A stretch of DNA of 64,000 nt from positions 341,501-405,500 of the forward strand of contig JAXDDX010000115.1 in the NCBI GenBank assembly GCA_034670405.1, written 5' to 3'. Of this stretch, positions 23,851 through 36,872 are shown piece after piece; the stretch's first letter is position 1, and each line of letters begins with the position of its first letter. Source of the DNA: Hoplostethus atlanticus. Its lineage: Eukaryota; Chordata; Actinopteri; Trachichthyiformes; Trachichthyidae. The notes under the pieces were generated by a model, which ran no database searches, was not told the origin of the DNA, and worked only from the letters and a program-made list of their open reading frames with translations. The translations under genes were made by a program, and so were the position numbers.

Positions 23851-26800
23851 AATGTCTGCCGCTCCTTTTGTGATCCTCTGATGTCATGTAGCCACTCATC
23901 TGTACTTTCCTGTGTTCTTTCCTCCAAAAATGGACGCTGCCCCTCCTCCAGTTCTTCCTCCATTCTTGTTAGCCTCATAGCGTCTTGTGTGGCTGTAGTA
24001 GGCTTTGATGTTTTCACACTCTTTTCCCTGTATGATGGCCAGCAGGCATCCTCCTCCACCATGTCTTCAAAACTCACCCTGTTCAATACTTTAGCAGGGC
24101 CGTTTCTTCTATCAGACCTGGCTGCAAGTGTGAAATCGGCAGGGGTGCTTGTGTAGCGGGGACACTCCGCTGACCGGCTCCTTCCAATGCTGCCTTGACG
24201 TGGAGGGAGCGGTGTTTCTTCACCCTCCTTTCGATAGTAGTCATTTCCGTCCTTGCTGGCTGACTGCCAGCTCTGTTGTGCTGCCTGTCGGCACTGCTGC
24301 ACGTCTCCCTCATCTTCGCTTGTTTGGCTACTCCTCTCTGCTGCAGCTCCCTAGTGGCCCACCGCTGCTTTCCGCTCTCTTCTTCAGGGGAGGGTTGCCA
24401 TTTGATGGCGTGCTGCGTGGGCGGTCATATATCCCCTCCTCTTCAGGGAAAATGCTCTCCCGACTCACATTGCTTCCCCTGTCGCTTGCTGGTGCGGTCA
24501 GTGTGATACTGAAATCCCCTTGCAGCTTGCCTTGTATTTTGCATTCTTCTTCCTCCTCATCACACACTCTTGATACTGGAAACTGTCCCACTTTGATTGA
24601 TTGTTTGCTGGGGGCATATGGTGGTGGCGGTGCTGGTGGTTTGACAGACGGTGGTTTGACAGGCCATAGTGGGGCAGTGGGCTGCTGTTCTTGCTCTTTT
24701 ATTTTTTCCTTTACACTCTTCCCTGGCTTCTGCCCTCTTTTGCCCTTCTTGTCTAAACCATCCTAACACCTCCCTTTCCCTAGCTCTTCTGCCTTCCCTT
24801 TGATCGCTCTTATCTTTGGCCTTGTGGTGTTTTATATTTTCCTCCACTTCATCGCAGCATGCTACTACTGAAAGTGCCCTTTATTGGCCACTGGAGTCTT
24901 CCTGATGTCCGCTCATGCCACTCGGTCATGAACTGTTGGATCTGTTTTTTATGATCCAGATTTTGTTTGATTATCACCTCCATTGGTGTCGACACCCTTT
25001 GTTACTTTTGCCCCCATGTATCCCTGTTGCGCGCTGCTTGCCAGTGATCTAGGAATTTCTGGCTCTTCGTCTAACTCTTTTGTTCTTATTAATACAAGTA
25101 TTTTACCAGCAGTAATGCCAGGCTTATATTTTCTTCCTTTAATATGACCAAATTCTAGTTTCTCTGTCCCGTCTCCTTGTGGAGTTTTAGTAATATATTC
25201 AAATTTACCAGTTTCCCACTTAACTCTTCTGGGGACTACGGAAATACACAGCCGTGGATTCACCGCTACTCGGCTTCGTCCTTGTAACCCGAACCCTCTG
25301 GTACTCCAAAAGCTGGATTTAAAGGGAGCGTTGCTACCGCACCAGGATCTCCGCACAACGGCTCCAACAATCTAGTCAAATTTGTTACAGTCCAATACCC
25401 ATGTATTGCCCTTCTCCACGGTACGTCAGGAAATTCTTCCTGTATTTGCTCTAGGTTTACAAATTTTGTTATCTGCCAAAGTTTCAGATTGATTAATTGT
25501 TCGTCTTGCCACTGCTCCACACCTTCCTCATCAATATAGGTTCGCTCCAACCAAAAATGTGTCCTTATTCCTTTTGTGTCAGCAGCTCCTATATTATCAA
25601 AATGTTCTAACGAAAATATTTCATCTTCGCTACTATCTCCCTCATCCATTAATATTTACCAACTTATATATATAAAATACATACATTATATTATGATACT
25701 ATTCTATTCAATCTCTCCTCTACTCCTCTTGGCACACTGTTCAACAGCCTGTACAGTACTCCTGGGTACATGCAGAGAGAGTTACGACTTTTATCTCACT
25801 TCAAGCCGCAACCTATTTGATCCCTCCTCTACTCCCTCTCAACATGCCCCCACCAGTCCGCACAGCACTTCTGCTCACAGGCAAGAAGCAAAGACCGTTA
25901 TCTCATTCCGACAGCCGTAACTCATTCAATCTCATATAATTACTTCTTTAGGTTACAATAAGTACACTTGTTATTTACACATCTATTCTAATTGTTTATA
26001 TAATAAAAAAGAAAAAGCAATATTTACATGCACTATAGTTCTTTCTCTTGGCCAAGTGTTGCAATTACATTTAGCAACAGTTGCAATTACATTTAGCAAC
26101 TTGCGCGCCTCGCAGTCCCTAAGAGGCCCCTAGCAACTGTTTGCATACAAAACTCCTTCTCCTAGCGACTTTGTACACAAACCGACCCCCTGTTGCAGTC
26201 CCCGTCGGTCCCAGCGATGGTGTACACTCAAATAAACCCCTGCCTATTCAGACCTTCCCTTTCCGGGAGAGCCTCAGTACTCCGCTGAAACCCTACTGAA
26301 ATGAGAAGCGGTATCCGCAGTGTTGTGCTAGCAATTGTGCAAAACAACTTTTATCTATTCAGTCCCCCCCTTCTCGGGAGTCCCCCAGCACCCAGCTGAA
26401 ACACTACTGAGACGGAGGGCGGTATCCACAAAAGTTGGGCAAATCCTAATATAACCTATACACAAATTGTCCGGTTCTCACACTTACAACAAATTCACAG
26501 ATTTTAACAACCTTACAAACGTCACACCGATACACAACAATCTTTATACACCGTCCATCTTCACTTTTAGCAGCAAACAATACTATCCTCATTCTGTGTG
26601 TAATTATTTCTGAATTATGGCCTAGCCTGAGCGTGTGCAGCCATCCAAATCATACCCCCGCTGAACACTAGGCAGACAATTATCCAGCATGCTATACACA
26701 CATTCAATAGCCATTCATCCATTCTTTCTCCATCATTCATTCTTTCCGCACCATGGTGTTTTACATGCACACTAAACATACAGTTGCATCAAACTCTGTA

Positions 26801-27083
26801 CCGCCAGCGACTCAGTTTTAGTTAATATTATTTTGGTGAACCTGCTGGGTTTTATACTTATGTTACACAAATGTTCCTTATTTTCTTTAAATCATTCTTT
26901 AACTAAGTTCTTTAGAGGAGAGACATTCTGATTTTTTCCCACCTGGGCGGAGTCCTGCCCTCAGACACAATCAAAATTTGCAGAATTTAGAAAAGGTTTC
27001 TGCTTACCTTTAATTTTGTGTACACTGACGTGTGTCTGAGATGCAGGCTTTCCTCCCAGGCTGGAGTTCTCAGAGTCTTGTCT
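23850..27083 (-). mobile_element. retroviral leader and gag-position region
   Basis: Between primer site and pol. The first 1.4 kb (25650..27083) is a non-coding leader. The part at 23850..25649 has open stretches, including one starting MDEGDSSEDEIFSLEHFDN and a charged, glutamate-rich segment, in the place where gag should be. I recognise no capsid homology region or zinc knuckle. It is treated as the diverged or eroded gag portion of a fossil provirus. Confidence 0.6.
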
Positions 27084-27101
27084 CTCCTGGCTGGCTCGCC
27101 A
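27084..27101 (-). other. retroviral primer-binding site, tRNA-Arg type
   Basis: The plus strand here reads CTCCTGGCTGGCTCGCCA, the last 15 bases plus CCA of vertebrate tRNA-Arg(ACG). The minus strand is therefore a perfect 18-nt primer site, two bases inside the 5' LTR. tRNA identity is from memory of the mammalian sequence. Confidence 0.88.
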
Positions 27102-27103
27102 AT

Positions 27104-27852
27104 TGATGTCGGGGGGAGGAAGAGTCCCGGTCAGGGCCAGTGATAAGGACTGGACCTCCTCGCCAACACTTAATCTTCATAATTCAGTAGTTACTGGAGT
27201 CTCACAACAGGTTCAAAGAATTCACTGGAGATGATCAGAGTTCGACGCATAGAGTTTTATTCTTCAACAGAAACAAAACCCGGGTTGGCTCCGGAACCAG
27301 ACCGAAGTACAACTGTCTGTGCATGATCTTATATATCCTAAAAACTGGGAGGAGAATGGGAGGAGAATGGGTGGAGAATACTGATTCTACGCCCTTTTCT
27401 CATTAATTTCAGCTTTGTCAGCAAGAAAGTTTTCTTTGTATCAAAAAAGTAATGGTGTCCCATCGCGGCCGAAATACCCATGAAATCCATGGCGCTGGAG
27501 ATATTCTCATTCACCATTATACATGGCCACCTGGGCCTCTCTTGTCTGCGCCTGCTCCGCCTGGTTTTTTAAGGCCTCTGCAGCCTGACCTTGGACACCC
27601 TTATTGCAAAAGGGCCTCAGACTGTGTTTTTTTAACTTTATGATTACTGTAGGGAAACTGTTAGACTATGTTTTTGAAGCTTTATTGAAACTTTATGATT
27701 ACTTTATGATTACTTTATGATCTTTTAGGTTACATGCTTAATCAAACATATTCTATATTTATGTAGATTTATCATAACACACACACACTCTGGATTATAT
27801 TGCTTATTACAAAGCATCTCATCGCTTAATACAAAGCACATTATTTACAACA
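27104..27852 (-). repeat. 5' LTR of the endogenous retrovirus
   Basis: 749 bp, reading TGTTGTAAATAATG to CCGACATCA in the sense direction. A TATATAAG TATA-like box lies near 27328..27335 and an AATAAA signal near 27256..27261, both on the minus strand, which is the U3-R-U5 layout of a retroviral promoter and polyadenylation unit. Confidence 0.93.
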
Positions 27853-27856
27853 CAAG

Positions 27857-28475
27857 TTAAGCTGTCATAATACCAATATTTTAATGAATAAAACCTAAAG
27901 TGGCAAATGTAATTCAGTTTAGGAAAAGATCCTCTGCAAGCAGGAATTCCTTTGCCATCTCAGTAGTGTGTCTACTATTTTCATACATACATTGAAACTA
28001 ATGACAAAAGGTAAAAGAGTCTGGCCAGGCTGGGACAAGAATTCAGCAACAGAGACTTTGAAAGCATTCACCAGTGAATACATTACAGTGAATCAATACA
28101 ATCTCTCTGCATTCCTATTGAATCTTACAAACGACGCACACCACTGAACATGGCAAAAGTGTCGCCATTTTATCAATGAATCCCATCAATATTGTACTAT
28201 TCTACTCTACCAATATCTCCTGATACACAGCCTTAGTCACAGACGGTGCAGCAAACCAAAATCATATTAAATTTCAATATACTGTACCTAAAACTATATA
28301 ATAGCAAATCATTCACTTTACCTTTATAAACAAAATAATTTGACTCATGCCCTTAATGTCAAACAATGTCATATGTTATTCACATGGGGTCAAGAGGGCC
28401 CCTATAGGCTGGCCTTATGTACACTCAACATTACATATAACATATAACCCATTACATATAACCCATTCTTATAAC
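27857..28475. other. no gene seen
   Basis: AT-rich sequence between the provirus and the LINE fragment. It repeats ACATATAACCCATT near 28432..28468, at the LINE 5' truncation point. Confidence 0.5.
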
Positions 28476-29506
28476 ATGGATGTACTACTGTACTCCCTGT
28501 ACACACATGACTGTGTGGCCAGGTTCAGCTCCAACTCCATCATCAAGTTTGCAGATGACACAGTGGTGGTGGGCCTGATCTCCGTCAAAGATGAGAAGGC
28601 CTACCTGGAGGAAGTCGCTGACCTGTCACTCTGGTGCCAGGACAACAGCCTCCTCTTGAATGTCACCAAAACTAAGGAGCTGATTGTGGACTTTAGGAGG
28701 GCACAACAACAGAGGACGTACACACCACTGTGGATTAATGGGATGACTGTGGAGAGGGTGAGCAGGTATAAATACCTGGGAGTCCACATCACAGAGGATC
28801 TGACATGGTCAATACATTCAGACACTCTGGTGAGAAAGGCAAGGCAGCGCCTTTACCACCTAAGGCAGCTGAAGAAATTCAGAGTCTCCCTGAGGATCCT
28901 CCAGTCCTTCTGCTCTGGAGCTGTAGAGAGCATCCTGACAGGAAGCATCTGGTTTGGCAACAGCTCCGCTCAGGATAGGAGTTCTCTGCAGAGAGTTGAA
29001 CGCACTGAACGCACTATTGGAACTACACTCCCCACCCTGCAGGACTTATACACCAGGAGGTGCAGAACCAGAGCCTGTAGGATCATGAAGGATCCTCACC
29101 ACCCTAACAACGGACTGTTTCAGCTGCAGGCAAGTCAGGCAAGTGCCTCCGCAGTCACGCAGCCAAAACCCCCAGGCCATCAGGACTGTGAACTCTGATC
29201 TCACCAGGGCCCCCACCAAGTTTCACACACTGCCCCTCTTATGCGCACACACACATACACACACATATAGACATACATTTAGTGACTACACATATTTATA
29301 TATTTTTCACATATTTTTCATTTGTATTCTTAATATATTGTAAATAGGGTTGCTTCTTTTTACTTTTTACTGTAAATATTGTTGATTCTTTATATTGTAT
29401 ATACTGTTGTTGTTTTTTGCACAATCCTGTAAGCATTGCCACTTTCATTTCACTATACATCCTGTATGTGTATGTGACAAATAAAGTTCTTGAATCTTGA
29501 ATCTTG
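28476..29506 (+). mobile_element. 5'-truncated L2-clade LINE, 3' end
   Basis: The plus strand encodes the C-terminal part of a LINE reverse transcriptase: SLYTHDC, then IIKFADDTVVVGL with the catalytic FADD, then the downstream ELIVDFRR and RYKYLGVHI blocks typical of fish L2 elements, to about 29198. A short 3' UTR follows, with GTGACAAATAAAG and a short tail repeating TGAATCT at 29490..29506, the L2-type 3' end. The N-terminal RT half and endonuclease are missing through the usual 5' truncation on insertion. The last coding part reads into the conserved RT terminus without the full consensus, so it is a dead copy. Confidence 0.88.
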
Positions 29507-29599
29507 GACATTTTGAACTGTTTGCCCTGCACTTGCCATTAACCATTGAGCTGGCACTGGGCTGTCCTCAAGGAGTATGCTGATGTTCTACTACGTCTT

Positions 29600-30785
29600 G
29601 CTATAGCCACTGACCTTCTCTAGGGGGAGAAGAAGTGCTACCTGGGGTCCCTTATTCCAACTCCCCTCAGCTTAAAGTCCAAACTCTGAGAAGTTACCTC
29701 ATGTGAAGTACACAGTGCACATCATCACCGCAGCCATTGAGGCTGTAGATGAACGGTTTGGAGATGTAATCGGAAGCCATGAGGGAAAGGCGACAACAAC
29801 CACTCTGACAAAGTTCTGCTTGAATTGGCTCATCTCCCGAATCCGATGGATCTGATGAGAACTTCTTCATTTTTTCATGACCCCACTAAGAGGGATGCCA
29901 GTACAGCAGAGGAGGAAATGAGGAGGGTTCTTGAAGGACAGAAGCTTGGAATCCTTACAGGCATTTCCTATTGTTAGTCAACTTTTCCTTAAGTACAACA
30001 TTACGCTGCTTTCTAGTGCCCCAGTTGAACAGTTGTTTAGCCACGGGGGCACCATCTGTGCAACAGAATGTCGGACCAACACCTGGAGCATGTCCTTCTT
30101 CTTCTTCTGGCAATTGTGCCCAAAGTGGTACTATGATTAGCTTTGTTCGTAACACTGTCTTGGCCAACTTTGATTTTCAAAGCAAAACAATGGTTATGCA
30201 GATAGTCTTGTGGCCAAAGGAAACTCCAGTCAGAATAAATTGATTAGTAGGTCCACAGTGAGTACACTATAGAGCATTAGCCTGTATGCTGTAGTTATGT
30301 GCATACTTTTGTGCCATTCTCCTCTGACTATTCTTTGTCAGAGCTAATTTGTGTTTCATTGTTTCAACATTTCAGCAAGCATATCATTGTGAGGCTGGAA
30401 ACAGATTAGTTTTATTTCCTGCATTCAACAAAATATGAAAAAGTCTTTGCCTAGCCAGAGATTGATTTGTTGTTTCCTGCATCCTGTTGGCAGTAAAAAG
30501 TGTATATTTGCCTGTTATGTTGGTCTAATTTATTAAAAAACACAAATAACTGCAAGGCCAGAGATATATTTGTTGTAGTTTCCACAAAATGTTAGAAGGA
30601 AAAAGGCTGTCTAGGTTGTTTTTGCGATAGGAATTACTCTGTGCACTCATTTTTAGAGCATTTAAAAGGTAATCAGGTTTGGTTACTGAGCTGCAGTAGT
30701 CGAAATGATTACGCTACTAATTACAATTTTGAGTGGGTAATCTGTAATCTGTCACGGATTACATTTCAATAGTAACCTTCCCAAC
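29600..30785 (+). pseudogene. hAT transposase C-terminal relic
   Basis: Scattered plus-strand segments resemble a hAT transposase: HVKYTVHIITAAIEAVDERFGDVI near 29700..29770, then FPIVSQLFLKYNITLLSSAPVEQLFSHGG near 29965..30050, the C-terminal dimerisation motif (APVERLFS in relatives). The segments fall in different frames with stops between, so it is a pseudogene. A hAT-like right end, AGTAACCTTCCCAACATTG, occurs at about 30768..30786; no matching left end was seen. Exact limits are uncertain. Confidence 0.65.
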
Positions 30786-30789
30786 ATTG

Positions 30790-33053
30790 ACACTATATAT
30801 GGTCATGTAATAGTTAATTTCTTTCTTGCCTGCTATGCACACACACTCCCCCCATGTTGCGTAATTCCATCAGTTATTCATAGTAGGGCCATGTGGGGCT
30901 TCTCGTTTGCAGCCTAGTATCATATATGGACTGGTTAAATATTGTTCATTTGACATCACAGCTGAGCTAGCAAGTCACCTCTGTGGACATAAAAAAAAAT
31001 TTGTCTTGCAAAAAATTGTTCCAATTGAGTAAGCATTTGCCTGGCTGAAAATGTGGCTCTAAGTCTGCGCTGGCGACTAGCTTCGCCCATGGTAGCATCA
31101 TCATATTTCGACTGACCAACACTGGAAATGTCAGCACTGGTGGTTCTATACACATGATCCTCTTCTTTTTTCTACTTGATTTCTCTCCACTCCACCATTT
31201 TTCTTCTGACTGTCCATTTTGACTCACCTGTTGGATTCGCACTTCAGCAACACTTTGAAGAGCAAGCTAAATGAACCGGTCGCATTATGCTGCACAATGA
31301 TCGATGACAAGCAAGGGCACAACCAAAATTGTGTCAGCTCTCCTGAAAGCTGCTCTCAGCTCCCTTGGCCACTCGGGTTTCTTTACGCTGTACTTTGATC
31401 ACAGGCCACAGCTGCAGTGCAAATCAATGACCAGGCAGACAGGTCATCGGGAGTTGTCCCGAATCTCCGGATCTCCCAATCCGGGTTTGGAGACTGTCAG
31501 GAATTTGGGTCGTTGCTGCTCTGCCTTCTGATATCATATTGATTATTCATAATCATTCTCTCCAGGGTTTCACTTGGTTTTTGAAGGCAAATCTGTTTAG
31601 AGTGTGTGTGAGAGAGAGAGAGAGTGTCTGATGGAGTGAGCGCTGTTGATTGTGGCGATTTGTAAATAGGACACATCCTCATTTAACTTGGTCTTAATGA
31701 ATAATGAAGAGGTAGTCGCTGGCTTGGCTTTCTCTGGTCAATTGCAAGTTTGCTCAGGAGATCGGCTTTTTAGTCGCGGCATTACAAAGCAAAGCAAACC
31801 ATGAAGGAATGCAAGTGTGCATACTTGCAATATTTGCAATATTGTGTGTGTGCACATGTCTGACCTACATTGAGGATGACTATAGCAAAAACGTGGGTAG
31901 TATTTGAGGGAAAACAAAAAAAGAAGAGAGCTATGGGAATATGGATGGTGTCTGATGCAAAAAGATGAAGTACTATTGTTCTTTATACGGAGGGACGGGG
32001 GTGGGGGGGGCGCTTGTTTCTCGGCTTGTTCCTCATCCATTTGTGTTTCTATTTTTAGGAGCTATGAAGTTTAGGTGCACATTCCGCTTCACTTCTTCTA
32101 TTTTAATAATTGGTATACATATTTCACAGGTTTGAGCTTCCTCTTGCTGAGGGGATACAGTCTAACACAATCCCATTAGGAATGGCTGGCAGCTCGCACA
32201 AAAAGTAATAAAGCTGACAACATAATAACCACAACAATCGAATCTCTCCCTCCGCTTATTGAAATATAGAGTGTACAGCTTTAACGCTGGGGGGCAAACG
32301 ATCAAATTGAAATGTAATCGCATAACCACTGTGGAAGGATATTGTGTGAGCAAAAACTCAGATCACTTTACTATTAGTTGAAACAACTGGCGTTCTAGTG
32401 AAATTTGAAGTTGGCTCATAGCATCCTAGGGGCTGGTTTCCCAGAATGTGAAAAGCCAGATGTACAAAAGCACTTGAGACACCTAAATTACATGGGCGTG
32501 AAAATAGTAAGGTTACATCAAAAAATGGTTTGCCAATACATCATGTCAAAATTGCCCTTTTTATTAAATATTTTGATATTGGCCGGTAGGTGTCTTCACT
32601 CTAATTTAATATCAGACGTCTGACTAGAGAAATCATTCCAGTGTTGTGTGTGATGACTTTACTCAACAGAGGCCCCCGTTTAAAATTTTGACTAATATGG
32701 CTTTCAGTGAGTTTTAGTGTCCTGTGATGGTCTAAATATGGGTAGCACAAATATCTGTATTCAAAAACCCTTATTGGTCAAACTCCACTTTCCACTTTAT
32801 TCAAACTGCTAGTGCCTTTTTATGTGCCATATAATACCCCCGGTGGAACATTTTGATCATGCCTGGAAGCGCTTGTCCAGTGGACTTACTGAGACTCTTG
32901 ATGTAGTGCAAATAAACAGAGGACAAGTAGTTCAAGGCCTGTCTCTTTTTGGTAATATTTGCAACCAGATATATTTGATTGTGGCACAGCTGTTTGCAGC
33001 TATAATTTAGTCTGCTTACGAGTCAACATACTACATCGAATGCCATTGAATTA
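30790..33053. other. no gene seen
   Basis: Unassigned sequence with a (GA)n tract at about 31608..31625. Frames at 30967..31242 and 31738..32040 on the minus strand show no motif. Confidence 0.5.
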
Positions 33054-35444
33054 AGGTGACCAGATTTCTGAAATGAAAACCGGGAACATTTCCAGTTCGG
33101 CGGTCAATATATCATTAAAATATGCAATGTTATTATCTATGAAATAAAAAAGGGGGACAATTCCGGTTTCATGTATTTTGACCACTGTTGTACTGTCAGA
33201 CATCCCAAGTTGACAGAACTGATTTCAGGGAGATTTGGGCAAGGTTTCAGGGAGACGCGCCGGACTCGCGCTGCAATCACAATTATGAGAGAACTACTCC
33301 AATATTCTTATCATTACCTCAATTACTCCTGATTAGGGGATCATAAGACACAAATCACTTATTCATTCTCTGTGTGACTGATGAAATCTCTCTGTTCCTG
33401 ATGTTTGATCCTGATGACACTACAAAAATAAGAATTACTTATAACTAATATATTATATGCCTACCATCCATGTTAGCAGCCATTTTGTTGTCAGTGCACT
33501 TTAATTTTATAATCCATAACGGCTATTGTTTCCCCTTTATGCCCATTAACTTAAAAGAACCTTGACTGAACTTTAAACCAACCAGGCCTAATACTCACGG
33601 CTTTCTGGTCTCTCACTTAGCCTACTGTGTCTTTAGTGCATCACCCTCTTCTTTTCACCATCTTCCACCGTCAATACTGCAATCACAAGAAAACTACACC
33701 ACTATTCTAATCGTTAATTTTATAACGAGTAGATTATTATTTCCCCTTATGTCTATTAACTTAACTGAAGCTTGACTGAACTCTAAACCAACCTGCCTTA
33801 GTAACGCGGTCCCGCGTACTATCCCGTCCAGTATCAAAGAATTGACCGATGTCCTAAGTGCTCTCCCTACGTTTAGCCTCCCTAACGTGCTGTTGTCCCT
33901 GCATAAAGAACAACACAGCAGCCTATAGCCTGGTGATCTAATCATATCACACATACCCAGGGGTTAAAGTGGGATTTGGCAGGTGGGGGAACCCTAAGAT
34001 CCAGTGTAGCGGTGCAGCGGGGAAAAATGACTCACCTCATAATAATTATTGTTTATTTATTTAAGACATTTGATGAATCAGATAACTTCAACAACACATA
34101 GTGTACACAGTGTGTCCCACAGAATTAGATTCTATTTGTGGTGGTAGCTGACCGGTTGGGGGGGCACCCACACTTTCTTAAATTAATTATTAAATAATAC
34201 TATATATAAGGTGCTCCACTGTAAATATTTAATTGCCAAGTACTTTGTGACAAATAACAATATTTACCGCCTTATACTCGTTTGTTACTTTCAGTAACAG
34301 TTCCACCTCGTCGTCCGTCCAAACAAAGACATCTCTGCTCTTACTTTTCACCATTGCTGTTCTGCATAACGATATTTTCTGCAACTAAACAGAGCAGACA
34401 ATCTGCTTCCTGTTTACACCGGCACGCGCATGCCCAGTGTAGGTGAATGGTAACGTGATATGCGTTTTTATGGACGGAGATCATTTCTGAAACGGTGCTA
34501 TAACGCTTGTTTGGACCGAGATCGTTTTAGTTTAAAAAAACAAAACGAAAACGTATTATTGTGGATGTAGCCTCAGAGAGGAGGCTACACAGAGAGGAGG
34601 GGCAGCTGGAAGGAACGCCAGGCTGCAGCACACGAAAATGAACTCGCTTGACATTATTATGTATGAAACTGCCAATCAGATTTATCTACTTATTAATCAA
34701 AGGTGCCGGAACGCCGTTCCGGATCGTTCCGGCCCACTTTAACCCCTGCACATACCCACTGACATGTAGATTTACAAACAAAAACGTTTTAGATAAATTA
34801 AATTGACATCGGCTAATTTAAGCCTCCCTCTGTACTAACGGGCTGCTTTGCAATGTGTATCGCTACCTAGGCTAGCTTAAACTGAGCTTACCTCAACATA
34901 TCTTTTGCAGTCATTTAAACCTCCGCCCGCGACTGAAAAGCTAGAATTGCACACAGTGCAGTGTGCCATAGTCGTCTTATTTTTTACTGCCTTAAGACAT
35001 GGATATGTTCATGAGTGGTCTGATGATAACTGTGTAGAGTATTTTCTTTTTTTGGCTCCGTGTTGTTCCATTTGGCTAGCTAAATCCCGAAATCACATCA
35101 CCGAACATCACATTCCGCGCACTGTTGTTGTGCCGAAGTGCGTAACTCGTGCGTTGTTTTTTTTTGGTCGGGAGATTAACTCCTTTCCGGGAGTCAGGGA
35201 GATTGGGCTCATTTGGAGTAGGGACGTTCCGGGAGACTATGGTGCAGGCCGACTTTGTAAAAATTGGGTACTACCGGTAGGCTCTGCTGCCCCGTCTTTC
35301 TTGCCACGTAAAATATTATTTCACTTTACCGTCTGTTTTTAACGCACAGTTAAAAACGGGGACATCTCCGGGGACAGCTCCAGCCAGGGACAGGCCACCA
35401 AAAACGGGGACTGTCCCCGGAAAACGGGGACGTCTGGTCACCCT
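33054..35444. mobile_element. damaged DNA transposon with a nested hAT copy
   Basis: The left end AGGTGACCAGATTTCTG and right end CGTCTGGTCACCCT are inverted repeats of a type common in fish hAT-like elements; internal GGGGACTGTCCCCGG palindromes lie beside the right end. No target duplication was seen. It hosts the 33958..34748 hAT copy. A 145-codon plus-strand frame at 34905..35342 shows no transposase motif. Confidence 0.6.
33958..34748. mobile_element. non-autonomous hAT element B, copy 2, perfect TSD
   Basis: Starts CAGGGGTTAAAGTGGG and ends CCCACTTTAACCCCTG, flanked by identical CACATACC at 33950..33957 and 34749..34756. It is 791 bp against about 1,057 bp for copy 1 because an internal segment (equivalent to about 12808..13090) is missing. 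No coding capacity. Confidence 0.93.
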
Positions 35445-36466
35445 ACCCTTAGCACTGAAGCACTTCCTATCCTAGAAGGAATAGTGCTCATCAGGGCACC
35501 ATCTACCCAGTTACAGTATGAGAACAGGTGAAAACAGGCCAGAACAAAGACCCAGTGCATTGTTCTTTGCTTACAATTATTAGGCTTCTACAGTCCCTCC
35601 TGAACAATGGCTGACCAGCCTCTATCCTTAAGTAGTTTGTATGTGGCTGCCATTTCATTTTGGTATGTCAGGGTCTGCAATGACATTGGAGGGAGCCACC
35701 AGTTGGTGTCCCTCTTCCTAAGGGGAGCTTAGAGGTTACATCCTCCAAATACCCTGCAGGTCCCGACATGGAACTTGCCTGGTTTGGGATTCTCTGTGTT
35801 TGCACCCATTCCAGCCTTTAGCTTAGGCAGACCTGATGTAGCTGTCAGCTACAACTGCCTTTCTCCTCACCACCAGCAAAGCGTGTGAGCGAGCTCCATG
35901 CCTTATTAATCAGTGATTTGGGTTTGGGTGTCACACTGTGGCCAAATACAGCACAGTTGGACTCCCCACCAGGGGAGATGAACTGTGCTGGGATGGGATG
36001 AAAGGGCAAAACTAATATGTCCAGTGAAAGCTGTAGTTGATATATTACTTCTTCACTAGACGTTTCTGTTGGATCTCTGCTCCAATTAGCTAGCTTAGTT
36101 GACTCTAATGTGAAAATGTGGCTTGATTTGTGTCAATTACAATCTTCCATGAACTAAGCCAGAGACTGTTGATATTGTACTTTAATGCCCCTTTAACTTC
36201 TCCATTCTGATTTTGCGGTTTAAGTCAAAACTCCAAGTTCTGTGATCAGTTTGGTCATGATATTGCAACAGAAACGCCACCAGTATAGTCTGATTAGACT
36301 GACAAATGAACACTCTCTCTCTCTCCCTCTCTCTCTCTCTACTGCTCTATCTCTCACTCTCTGCCAAGCCTAATGAACAGCACACTCACCAGACTCAGTG
36401 TGACAGCCCCATGGCGAGAGGCAAGGATAACTGGGAGAGTGAGCTGGGTGTTAGAAATGGGGAGAA

Positions 36467-36497
<31 letters not shown>

Positions 36498-36732
36498 AGT
36501 CATGTGGCTTGGATGGCTGGGTGTTAGATGCAGGCCAGCAGCAACAACATAACAGTAGGAATTAATGACTACGATGCTCTCTTTCCCTTTCTGTCCACTA
36601 CAATCAATGATCCTGATTATCATTGAAAGATTATGAATGCTATCAATTAAACTATCAAAGTCAGTTCCCATGGTGAAAAGGTGTAGGCTAGCTTAAAACA
36701 GCTGGAACTACGCTTGCTTCGGTTTGAAAGGT

Positions 36733-36872
36733 TAAACAGTAGTAGTAGCAATACTAGTAGCAGTAGGGGTATTAGTAGCAGTCATAGTATAAGTAATTTT
36801 AGTAGCAGTAGTTGTAGTAGTAGTAGTAGTAGTAACAGTAGTAGTAGGAGTGATAGTAACAGTAGTAGTAGT
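36733..36872. repeat. imperfect (AGT)n trinucleotide repeat
   Basis: Long runs of AGT broken by single variant triplets such as AGC and ATT. The serine-rich or threonine-rich frames it creates are artefacts of the repeat. Confidence 0.9.

Larger units (their letters stand above)
17373..27852 (-). mobile_element. endogenous retrovirus, gamma/epsilon-like, two LTRs
   Basis: A 10.5-kb provirus on the minus strand. LTRs of 740 and 749 bp begin TG and end CA and are flanked by identical 4-bp duplications CAAG (17369..17372 and 27853..27856). An 18-nt primer site for tRNA-Arg follows the 5' LTR and a polypurine tract precedes the 3' LTR. The pol order is reverse transcriptase, RNase H, integrase, with sequence style closest to class I (gamma-like) retroviruses. 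The LTRs differ by about eight substitutions and one short indel by eye, near 1%, so the insertion is young. The coding region looks damaged, with at least a couple of breaks, and a capsid, protease and envelope were not recognised. Confidence 0.93.

Noticed and set aside
24149-24766. 205-codon plus-strand frame (Ser/Leu/Cys-rich)
   Set aside because: It is antisense to the gag-position part of the provirus and has the composition expected of a mirror frame.
34905-35342. 145-codon plus-strand frame
   Set aside because: No domain, and it sits in the right arm of the 33054..35444 transposon beside its GGGGACTGTCCCC repeats; composition is not protein-like.
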